The notes beneath the pieces are model-generated. The model made no database searches and was not told where the DNA came from. It was given only the letters and a program-made list of their open reading frames with translations. This document shows, one piece after another, positions 1-6,725 of a DNA stretch of 32,752 bases; position 1 is the first letter of the stretch; each line of letters begins with the position of its first letter. The stretch is from a virus, in IMG/VR virus record IMGVR_UViG_3300009164_000209, positions 1 to 32,752 of that record, one strand, 5' to 3'. The position numbers and the translations under genes were made by a program.

Positions 1-1290
1 CATTATATGTTGTTTAACATTTATGTTCAGCAGATATCGAAATTAAATGTTCCTGGTGCTGTTGATCCTACTGCACAAAATGCTAATGCTCAATACATTA
101 CACAGAGTGGTATATCAAATGGTGGTACTGGCATAGGAGTAATAGGTGATATTGGAAGAGCTATTTCAGATAAATTTGGTGTACCTATTAAAAATAGTAT
201 TGCAGGTACTGGATTTGGTGATACTGTAAATGTTGTTCAAGATGCTTTATCACCATTAGGTGATGTTCTAGGTAATTTAGTAAACCAAACTTCAACTACG
301 TTTAATAACAATGTAGTAAAACTAACGAACAATATTGCAATTTATATGCCAGATACAGTTCAATTTGGATCAACTGCATCTTATGATACACAATCATTAT
401 CAGGTGATGCATTATCTATGTTAGGTGTGGGTAAATCATTAGTTGATCAATATACAAATGGTGATAGAGTAGCTAAATCAAATGCTATAACTGCTTTATT
501 AGGTGCTGTAAAAAATAAATTAGGAAGCTCAATTCCAGTATTGAGTAGTCGAACTTTTAATGCGGCATTTATTGGTAAATTTGGTGTAGTTAATCCTATG
601 GTTGAAGTTATGTATTCAAAACCTGAATTACGTAATTTTAGATTTGATTATATGTTTTATCCTAGAAGTGAAAGTGAAGCAGAAAAAGTTCAACAAATAA
701 TTTATCAGTTTCAATATCATCAAGCACCGGAACTTAAATCAGGTACTGCAGGATATATGTTAGTACCTCCATCAACTTTTGATATTGGATTTTATTATCG
801 TGGACAAGTTAATCCAAATATTCCAAGAATACTTTCATGTGTATTAAAACAAGTTGATGTAGATTATGCACCAAATGGTTTTCATGCATTTGAAAGTGAT
901 TATAATCAAACTATACCAAAAAAAGGCGGTACAGGTATGCCCGTTGGTATTAGATTATCATTAGCATTTCAAGAAACACAATATGTCACTAAACAATTTA
1001 TGGATGAAACTAAAGTTGCAGAAGCAGAAAAAGCCACCTATGATGCAAATAATCCAAATACTTGGGGTCGTAGTGATATAAATCCAGAAACAGGATTACC
1101 AAGAGATCAAAATACGTATGGTCCACAAACAAATACTACTTCAATTAGACCTAGTGCGAGACAAGTAAGTGTTAATAACCCAAATAATTTTGCTCGATCT
1201 GAACGAGGAATTATAAATTCAACTTCTCCTGTTTATGTTACAGGCCGAACAACTGCTCAAGAAAGAGCTTTAACAAATTACCGAGATTAA
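1..1290 (+). CDS. 48: Baseplate tail tube cap protein, gp48/gp54-like (5' partial)
   Basis: The product probably caps the baseplate hub and starts tail tube polymerisation, as T4 gp48 and gp54 do. The frame is open to the first base, so the ATG at 7 may be internal and the true start may lie upstream. At least 427 residues are present, against about 364 for T4 gp48. The N-terminal half is Gly/Asn-rich and poorly conserved. The recognisable part is a tube-like fold: residues near 210-240 hold the FRFDYMFYPRSESEAE region followed by an amphipathic helix (IIYQFQYHQAPEL), matching the FxWDLTPRS..E segment of gp48. Near residues 285-325 a DVDYAPNG segment and a beta strand ending in LSLAFQET match the C-terminal strands of that family. 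A low-complexity tail of about 95 residues follows. Position directly before gp53 fits marine T4-like phages. Whether it equates to gp48 or gp54 is not settled by sequence reading. Confidence 0.78.
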   Translation, partial: HYMLFNIYVQQISKLNVPGAVDPTAQNANAQYITQSGISNGGTGIGVIGDIGRAISDKFGVPIKNSIAGTGFGDTVNVVQDALSPLGDVLGNLVNQTSTTFNNNVVKLTNNIAIYMPDTVQFGSTASYDTQSLSGDALSMLGVGKSLVDQYTNGDRVAKSNAITALLGAVKNKLGSSIPVLSSRTFNAAFIGKFGVVNPMVEVMYSKPELRNFRFDYMFYPRSESEAEKVQQIIYQFQYHQAPELKSGTAGYMLVPPSTFDIGFYYRGQVNPNIPRILSCVLKQVDVDYAPNGFHAFESDYNQTIPKKGGTGMPVGIRLSLAFQETQYVTKQFMDETKVAEAEKATYDANNPNTWGRSDINPETGLPRDQNTYGPQTNTTSIRPSARQVSVNNPNNFARSERGIINSTSPVYVTGRTTAQERALTNYRD

Positions 1291-1294
1291 TAAT

Positions 1295-1903
1295 ATGTCA
1301 TTATTCTTTAATAACTTTCCAAAAACATACTATAAAATAGATAATTCTAATGAATTGGATACAGTTACAAATATAACTGCAAATTTTTCAATATTAAATT
1401 CATCTATAAATGCAACACAAGGTTATTATGATTATACAATAAGTGAAGGTGATACACCAGAAATAGTTGCATATAAAGTTTATGGTGATGCAGAATATCA
1501 TTGGTTAATAATGAGAATAAATGGTATAATGAATTTGAATACAGATTGGCCATTAACATATTCACAATTAATGGATTCAATAGAAGATTTATATGGTATT
1601 GCATATGCACAGACAAATTATAAAACACATTATAAAATTGAAAGAAAAACACTTGTTAAAACTGGTGACTATCTAGAAGAATATGTAACAATAGATGCTA
1701 ATACATATGCAAGTTTAGCACCAATTTCAACATTCTATACTTTACCCGATGGTACATCAATGCAACTTGATATCAGTAAACAAAGATTTACTTATTATGA
1801 TGATGAAGTTTTATCTAATGAAAAAAAGAGAACTATTAGATTAGTTAAACCACAATACAAAGAAATGATATTAACAGAATTACAAAGAGTATTGAATGGT
1901 TAA
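1295..1903 (+). CDS. 53: Baseplate wedge subunit gp53
   Basis: This is a baseplate wedge protein that joins neighbouring wedges around the hub in T4. Its length of 202 residues is close to T4 gp53 (196). The N-terminus (FFNNFPKTYYKI) is followed at about residues 43-80 by a LysM-like segment: YTISEGDTPEIVAYKVYGD, then a WLIMRINGIMN helix. The same order is found in T4 gp53 as the YYIKGSPRPEELANAIYG/YWVLLMCN region. The C-terminal half has a YDDEVLSNEKKR motif and ends in a helix (MILTELQRVL), as in gp53 (ENEKLRQIKI...MNDLIRIM). It starts 4 bases after the tube cap stop with only a weak purine stretch in front. Its last 8 bases overlap the next gene, which suggests translational coupling. Confidence is high because several separated motifs keep their order and spacing. 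Confidence 0.88.
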   Translation: MSLFFNNFPKTYYKIDNSNELDTVTNITANFSILNSSINATQGYYDYTISEGDTPEIVAYKVYGDAEYHWLIMRINGIMNLNTDWPLTYSQLMDSIEDLYGIAYAQTNYKTHYKIERKTLVKTGDYLEEYVTIDANTYASLAPISTFYTLPDGTSMQLDISKQRFTYYDDEVLSNEKKRTIRLVKPQYKEMILTELQRVLNG

Positions 1904-3182
1904 TCCTATAAGTAATAATCTTCGTTTCTTTATTGATGAATTAATTTTAGTAACTAAACTAGGTAATTTTGATTTATCAGATAAGTTTGAAGAATTAAAT
2001 ATATTTGATACAATACTTAACCCATGTATGTCGGGTAATATATTAATTACCGATGCTTTAAATTTAACTTCTAAATTTAATTTTGATGGATCAGATTTAC
2101 TTAAAATAAGTATTAAAAAAGATCCAAATGGTCCTATAACATTTAAAAAAACATTTAAAATATATGAAAAAGGTAAAACATTACCCTTAACTACTACATC
2201 TGAACAATATACATTATCATTTGTTTCAGAAGAATATTATTTTTCAAAAACAAAGAAGTTACAAAAAATGTATATAGGAAGAACATACTCAGATATTGCT
2301 CAAGAAATTATAGTAAAAGATTTGAATGTACCAAAGAAATTTATTATTGAAAACACTTTAGGTATCTTAAATTATTCAGGTAATAATAAAACACCTTTTG
2401 AATTTTTAACAGAATGTGCAACAAAAGCAATTTCTGCGGATGATCAATCACCAACGTATGTTTTCTTTGAGAACAAAAATGGTTTTAATTTTGTTTCATT
2501 ATCTTATATTGCAAAACAAAATCCAATAGCTAGAATTAATTATGCACCAAAAAACTTTGGTACTGATGATGAAATTTCTTTTTATGGTGCAATGCATTTA
2601 GAAGTTATTTCTCAGTTTGATGTTATAGATAATATTAATAGTGGATATTATGGCTCAAGTGGTGTTTATGTTGATTATTTAAATCGTAGAGTTATAACTA
2701 AAAATATTGGTCCTATAAGTAATAATACTAAATCAAAACAATTAAATAAAAATCCAGAAGTTTCACCAATACCAGAAGCTGTGAATCCAAATTTACGCAC
2801 TTGGGTTGTATATGGACCTACAGTTATTGCGACACAAAATAACACTTGGGTAAAAGAAAATAATCCTACAGCAACAAACACTTTAGATGATGTTATGCAA
2901 TATTTTGGTAGTAGACCTGCAGAAATGCGTAAGTATACTGAAAAAAGAGTCAAACTAGTAATGCCAGGTAATTTTAATCTAATCTGTGGTTCTGTTGTTG
3001 ATCTTTTAGTAACAAGTCGTGCTCAAAATATTTCATCAGATAGTAGAGATGATTCTTTAAGTGGTAAATATATAGTATTAGCATGTAGACATATTATAAA
3101 ATATGATAGACATGAAACAATATTAGAAATTTCTACAGATTCAAATAATAAAGAACTGTATCGTCCACAATCACAATATTAG
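1896..3182 (+). CDS. 27: Baseplate hub protein, gp27-like
   Basis: The likely role is the trimeric hub ring that sits under the tail tube and holds the spike protein (T4 gp27; related in fold to gpD/VgrG N-termini). It has 428 residues, against 391 in T4. Features seen: an N-terminal beta domain (RFFIDELILVTKLG, then FDTILNPCMSGNILITD), a second strand-rich region with LPLTTTSEQYTLSFVSEEYYF near 85-110, a helical YSDIAQEIIVKDL segment near 130-145, and TPFEFLTECATKAI near 165-180. The last resembles the segment in hub proteins where a helix packs against the second tube-like domain. The C-terminus has a late strand region with LVMPGNFNLICGSVVDLLV and GKYIVLACRHII, typical of hub proteins in this family. 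It overlaps gp53 by 8 bases and ends in TAG, one of only two TAG stops in the window. Followed by the OB-fold spike protein, which is the expected partner. Confidence 0.75.
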   Translation: MVNPISNNLRFFIDELILVTKLGNFDLSDKFEELNIFDTILNPCMSGNILITDALNLTSKFNFDGSDLLKISIKKDPNGPITFKKTFKIYEKGKTLPLTTTSEQYTLSFVSEEYYFSKTKKLQKMYIGRTYSDIAQEIIVKDLNVPKKFIIENTLGILNYSGNNKTPFEFLTECATKAISADDQSPTYVFFENKNGFNFVSLSYIAKQNPIARINYAPKNFGTDDEISFYGAMHLEVISQFDVIDNINSGYYGSSGVYVDYLNRRVITKNIGPISNNTKSKQLNKNPEVSPIPEAVNPNLRTWVVYGPTVIATQNNTWVKENNPTATNTLDDVMQYFGSRPAEMRKYTEKRVKLVMPGNFNLICGSVVDLLVTSRAQNISSDSRDDSLSGKYIVLACRHIIKYDRHETILEISTDSNNKELYRPQSQY

Positions 3183-3197
3183 GAGATTTATTAAATA

Positions 3198-3503
3198 ATG
3201 TCAAGTTTTCCAGGTGTAAATGCTGATATGTATTGGTTCATGGCTATTGTTGAAAATATCTATGATCCAGATATGGCAGGTAAAGTAAAAATTCGTGTCA
3301 TTGGTAAAGATACCTCTGATACAATGGCAACGCCAAGTGAGAGTTTACCTTGGGCACCATGTTTACTTCCAGCAAATTTTTCAAGAAAAACTATAGATGT
3401 GGAACCTGGTGATTGGGTTGTTGGATTTTATGTTGATGGATTAGTTGCTCGTCAACCAATGATTCTTGGCGTTATTCCAGGCATTACAACTTCCACAGGA
3501 TAA
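3198..3503 (+). CDS. gp5-like OB-fold protein (spike N-terminal domain as a separate gene)
   Basis: This 101-residue protein corresponds to the N-terminal OB-fold of the T4 gp5 central spike, which docks the spike under the gp27 ring. Visible signs: an opening strand (MYWFMAIVENIYDPDMAGKV) with the typical DPxxxGKVKIRVIG turn; a middle segment with SLPWAPCLLP; and a C-terminal DVEPGDWVVGFYVDG strand followed by RQPMILGVIPG. All are hallmark features of gp5/VgrG OB domains. T4 gp5 continues into a lysozyme domain and a beta-helix, but this protein stops right after the OB fold. An AGGAG at 3181-3185 lies 12 bases before the ATG, a rather long spacing. The TAA stop is followed by AAA and then the ATG of the next gene in the same reading frame, so only one stop codon separates them. 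Confidence 0.82.
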   Translation: MSSFPGVNADMYWFMAIVENIYDPDMAGKVKIRVIGKDTSDTMATPSESLPWAPCLLPANFSRKTIDVEPGDWVVGFYVDGLVARQPMILGVIPGITTSTG

Positions 3504-3506
3504 AAA

Positions 3507-4391
3507 ATGGCATTAAACTTAAATCTTCAAACAGTATTTCCATATTTGGCGTCAGCGCAACTTGCAAATCTAACGGCAACTCAGCGTTTAAGATTACCAC
3601 AATTGCCAGGTGGTATTGTACCTGCAGGTGGTTATATGAGACCATCTAATACACCAACTGCATCTATTACTACAGAAAATACTTTAGTTAGATTAACAAA
3701 TTTAGATTTGGCTCATGTATGTGATATTAGTGGAGATATAAAAAGAAGTGCTGCATATCAATATCTAAAAAGTCACATTGGTATTGAAGCAATAACTAAA
3801 GCATTAGGAATTACTACTACTGCTAAAGGACTAATACCTTCTGCATTAACAACTACCCTTACTGCTGCTCTTGAATATGTTAGAGATGTATTAAGAACTG
3901 TTAATAAATATTTAAAAATAGTTAAAGCAGTAGCCGATGCGTTAATTCTTTATGTTGTTATCATTCGTGCAGTTATCAATTGGATTATGACATTACCTGC
4001 AAAACTATTAAGAATGATGAAAGAATGTGCATTTGCATTTTTCAATTCAATCATAGCTATTGGAAATGATTTATTAAGCACACCCGGTGGTATTTTAGGA
4101 CCAGAGTTTAAGACACTAACGAATGAGATGAAAGCAACATTTAATGAAGCAAAAAGTGTTATTAAAAATACTCTTGCAGTAGCTCAAATACCAGGTCAAA
4201 TATTAAATGCAGTATTAAATACAAATGTAACTTTAAATCCAGATCAAGCATTAGCTGCATTAGATGAAGCAACTATAAATTTACAAAATACATTAACAGC
4301 TTCAACCGCATTTGATCCGGCAACTCTTGTTCCACCAACAGCTGTAACACAAGATGCGTATCCGGCATCAGGTAAGACAGCTATTACTTAA
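3507..4391 (+). CDS. Unrecognised helical structural protein between the two spike genes
   Basis: I do not recognise a family for this 294-residue protein. Residues 1-70 are Leu/Pro/Thr-rich and probably extended (PQLPGGIVPAGGYMRPSNTP near 31-50). From about residue 95 it looks almost entirely helical. A long hydrophobic stretch lies at about residues 141-185, including AVADALILYVVIIRAVINWIM and then ECAFAFFNSIIAIG. A C-terminal helical part with an Ala/Asn/Thr-rich tail follows. No catalytic motif of lysozyme or endopeptidase type is seen. It sits exactly where T4 gp5 has its lysozyme domain, between OB fold and beta-helix. AGGA at 3497-3500, 6 bases before the ATG, supports this start. By position it is probably a tail-tip component. 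The hydrophobic helices could contact the host membrane or the tape measure, but that is inference only. Confidence 0.7.
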   Translation: MALNLNLQTVFPYLASAQLANLTATQRLRLPQLPGGIVPAGGYMRPSNTPTASITTENTLVRLTNLDLAHVCDISGDIKRSAAYQYLKSHIGIEAITKALGITTTAKGLIPSALTTTLTAALEYVRDVLRTVNKYLKIVKAVADALILYVVIIRAVINWIMTLPAKLLRMMKECAFAFFNSIIAIGNDLLSTPGGILGPEFKTLTNEMKATFNEAKSVIKNTLAVAQIPGQILNAVLNTNVTLNPDQALAALDEATINLQNTLTASTAFDPATLVPPTAVTQDAYPASGKTAIT

Positions 4392-4410
4392 TATAATGGA
4401 AAAATAAAAT

Positions 4411-5430
4411 ATGGCAAGTTTACAGGCAGGTATAGAACAAGCGATTGCTGCAATAAAACCACCTACAACAGTTGCAAGTAGTGGTGAAACAAATAATACA
4501 AACAATGATAATAAATCTATTCCTCCAGCTCCAGGTGGTCAAAGTGGATGGATGGAACCACCATCACCGTTTAATGAAGATCCAGAATTAGGTCCAGTTA
4601 ATAAACCTGTCTATCCACATAATCAAGTAATATCTTCTAAGAGTGGTCATGCATTTCATATGGATGATACGAAAGGTGCTGAACGTGTTAGATTAGAACA
4701 TAGAACAGCCACTTTTTTAGAAATGCATCCTGATGGATCACAAGTTAATAAAATACAAGGTGATAGTTATGAGATTGTTGCTAAAAATAATAATGTATTA
4801 ATCAAAGGTAGTTGTAATATTACTGTTATTGGTGACTGTGTAATAGAATGTCAAAATAAAATTGAAAAGATAAATGGCGATTATAATTTGCAAGTTGCTG
4901 GAAAATTTACAGTAATGGCAGGAGATATGATTGTTCATTCTGATAAAGATGTAGAGATAACGGCGGGATCAGGTACTGTTGGTGTAGGTAATATCCAGTT
5001 AAGTTCTGCAGATGGTGTTTTTGTTAAAGGTAAACTTACTGCTTTAAATAGTTTTTATGCAAATGAAATTTTCTCATCAACTAAAATTACTGCTACTACA
5101 CAAGTTATATCTGGACATCTTGGTTTTCTAAGCCGAACCGGAGGATTATTTCTTGGTGTGGAAGCATCTATTCCAGGTGTGATAGATATTCCCCCTATTG
5201 TAAGTCCCGCATTTTCAATACCTGGAATTGTAGTTAATGGAACTGGTATAACAACTACAGGATTTATGTTAGCTGGATTAAGTATGTTTGCGCCATTGGT
5301 TACAGGTATAGTTACGTCAGATATTTTGGGTCCTATGATGTTTATAAGACTTTGGGACATACTTCATAATCATACTGCACCAACTGGACCAACAACACCT
5401 CCATTACAAGCCGGCACTTTGATGGCTTAA
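4411..5430 (+). CDS. 5: Central spike protein, gp5 C-terminal/VgrG-like beta-helix with HxH tip
   Basis: This 339-residue protein probably forms the trimeric membrane-piercing spike. Residues 1-60 are low complexity (Thr/Asn/Pro-rich). At about 70-110 is the conserved pre-helix segment seen in gp5 and VgrG proteins: SSKSGHAFHMDDTKGAERV, then a LEHRTATFLEMHPDGS strand pair. Residues 110-215 have a regular alternation of short strands and Gly/Asp/Asn turns (IKGSCNITVIGDCVIE; INGDYNLQVAGKFTVMAGD), as expected for the intertwined beta-helix. Residues 240-310 are Gly/Ile/Pro-rich and hydrophobic. The C-terminus has H319-N-H321 followed by a TAPTGPTTPP segment. This matches the tip of P2 gpV and related spikes, where an HxH motif binds an iron ion. 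No OB fold or lysozyme is present; the OB fold is the separate gene at 3198. A GGA 10 bases upstream serves as a modest ribosome binding site. Confidence 0.82.
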   Translation: MASLQAGIEQAIAAIKPPTTVASSGETNNTNNDNKSIPPAPGGQSGWMEPPSPFNEDPELGPVNKPVYPHNQVISSKSGHAFHMDDTKGAERVRLEHRTATFLEMHPDGSQVNKIQGDSYEIVAKNNNVLIKGSCNITVIGDCVIECQNKIEKINGDYNLQVAGKFTVMAGDMIVHSDKDVEITAGSGTVGVGNIQLSSADGVFVKGKLTALNSFYANEIFSSTKITATTQVISGHLGFLSRTGGLFLGVEASIPGVIDIPPIVSPAFSIPGIVVNGTGITTTGFMLAGLSMFAPLVTGIVTSDILGPMMFIRLWDILHNHTAPTGPTTPPLQAGTLMA

Positions 5431-5460
5431 TATGAAGATTACTTTTTTAAGGAAAATATT

Positions 5461-6297
5461 ATGACTGTTATGAATAGATTAAATTATAATTTTGACACTA
5501 CAAAATTTAATGGGTCTGAAGAATTATCTGCTAATTCTAAAGCAATAATTGCATATATGCCAAAAACATTAAAAACTTGGCAAAAACAAATACTAGCTAA
5601 CGGATCAATACAGAATTCTGATTATTATAGAGATCCAACAGTAAATGTTGTTGCTAGTTTACAAACACAAGTAGATTCAATTAAGTCTATAATTAATGGT
5701 ATTGAATTTTGGGATAATAATTCTGGAGTTGCTCAAAGTGCAAACACTTTATATAATACTTTTGCTAATTCTACAATAACATATTTTAAAAAACATACTT
5801 CAAATATTTCAGGATTAACTACATCTTCTGTTAGAGAAGCACCAGATCGTGGAAGAATTATGGGTATTGGAAATGCATTAATAATGGTATTGGGTGAAAC
5901 TGAAACTACTAATGCAAATGCTTTACCTATATTAGGTTGTATGACTAGTCTGTTTATAAATGATGATATTGTTTCAAATACTGCAATTATAACAAACGAT
6001 ATTATCACATTACAGAATTCATTAAGAAACCAAGTTAATGCAACATATGGGTATACTAATGTATATTCCAATCTATCTTCTGTGGGAGTAGATGCATTAT
6101 ATTCTCATGCACTTACTGCAAATAATTTACTTTGGGATAGAAGAAAGCATGATTGTGATTTTCATTATGAATCTTCTAATCTTATTTCAGATTTTCAAAC
6201 AGTTAGATCATTAGGAATGGTTGGCAATACTCAAACATATTTAATTAATAACTATATCGGTACAGATTTATATAAAGAAAAACTGGTAAGTGATTAG
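5461..6297 (+). CDS. Unrecognised structural-region protein (278 aa)
   Basis: No family is recognised. The protein is mainly helical by appearance, with an N-terminal FDTTKFNGSEELSANSKAII region, a TLKTWQKQIL amphipathic helix and VASLQTQVDSIKSIINGIEFW, which could form a short coiled coil. A conserved-looking core follows near 125-150 (REAPDRGRIMGIGNALIMVL). A cysteine lies in the LGCMTS segment and another in KHDCDFHYE near the C-terminus. There is no signal peptide and no clear membrane segment. The ATG at 5461 is preferred over the one at 5470 because AAGGA at 5449-5453 lies 7 bases before it. It lies between the spike and gp25 and reads in the same direction, so it is probably a tail or baseplate protein or an assembly factor. 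It ends in TAG, which is rare in this window. Confidence 0.72.
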   Translation: MTVMNRLNYNFDTTKFNGSEELSANSKAIIAYMPKTLKTWQKQILANGSIQNSDYYRDPTVNVVASLQTQVDSIKSIINGIEFWDNNSGVAQSANTLYNTFANSTITYFKKHTSNISGLTTSSVREAPDRGRIMGIGNALIMVLGETETTNANALPILGCMTSLFINDDIVSNTAIITNDIITLQNSLRNQVNATYGYTNVYSNLSSVGVDALYSHALTANNLLWDRRKHDCDFHYESSNLISDFQTVRSLGMVGNTQTYLINNYIGTDLYKEKLVSD

Positions 6298-6304
6298 AAA
6301 GACA

Positions 6305-6312
6305 GATAAATA
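6305..6312 (+). promoter_or_regulatory. Candidate T4-like late promoter (GATAAATA) before gp25
   Basis: GATAAATA lies in the 19-base gap between the 278-residue gene and gp25. It resembles the T4 late promoter core TATAAATA. No clear ribosome binding site lies between it and the ATG at 6317. If the T4 spacing applied, transcription would begin at or next to the start codon. The motif could occur by chance in such AT-rich DNA. Confidence 0.3.
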
Positions 6313-6316
6313 AGAC

Positions 6317-6724
6317 ATGGCAACCGCACTTACAACAACAGGAATATCAAGATATCGTGATCTGGATTTGAACTTTACTGTTCATCCAATAAGAAAAGAT
6401 ATCAATATTTTGACAGACGAACAATCTGTAGTAACTTCGGTCAAAAATTTAATATTGATGAATTTTTATGATAAACCTTTTCATCCTGAAATTGGGTGTA
6501 ATGTTCGCAGAATGTTATTTGAGAATATGGATGAAATTAGTGCAACAATTATGGAAAAAGAAATAAGACAAACAATAATTAATTTTGAGCCTAGAGTAAC
6601 TATTAATAATATATCAATTTTACCTGATTATGATAATAATAGATTTTCAGTTAATATGACTTTTATTATTGCTAACCAAACAAATCCAATAAATGTAGAA
6701 TTTTTCTTAACAAGAGAAAGATAA
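6317..6724 (+). CDS. 25: Baseplate wedge subunit gp25
   Basis: gp25 is the central wedge protein that links the inner baseplate to the sheath; its relatives include TssE of type VI secretion and the gp25/IraD family. Length 135 residues matches T4 gp25 (132). Conserved features in order: YRDLDLNFTVHPIRKDI near 13-29, a helix with VVTSVKNLILMNFYDKPFHPEIG near 38-60 (the family's GE/GC-type turn after the first helix), a second helix with EISATIMEKEIRQTIINF, and the diagnostic E91-P92-R93 motif followed by two strands. The EPR motif is known to matter for wedge core packing in this family. No convincing Shine-Dalgarno is seen; a GATAAATA late-promoter-like motif ends 4 bases before the ATG. The stop is followed by one base and then the gp6 start. 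Confidence 0.95.
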   Translation: MATALTTTGISRYRDLDLNFTVHPIRKDINILTDEQSVVTSVKNLILMNFYDKPFHPEIGCNVRRMLFENMDEISATIMEKEIRQTIINFEPRVTINNISILPDYDNNRFSVNMTFIIANQTNPINVEFFLTRER

Positions 6725-6725
6725 A

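Noticed and set aside
2675-2953. Antisense hydrophobic open frame opposite the gp27-like gene
   Set aside because: Poor start context, full overlap with a conserved gene, and composition expected from the complement of AT-rich coding sequence.
3507-4391. Lysozyme domain in the gene between OB fold and beta-helix
   Set aside because: No Glu-Asp-Thr type catalytic arrangement or lysozyme-like helix pattern is seen; the sequence is dominated by hydrophobic helices.
5431-5460. Rho-independent terminator around the run of T at 5443-5448
   Set aside because: No stem-loop precedes the T run, and the following AAGGA is the ribosome binding site of the next gene.
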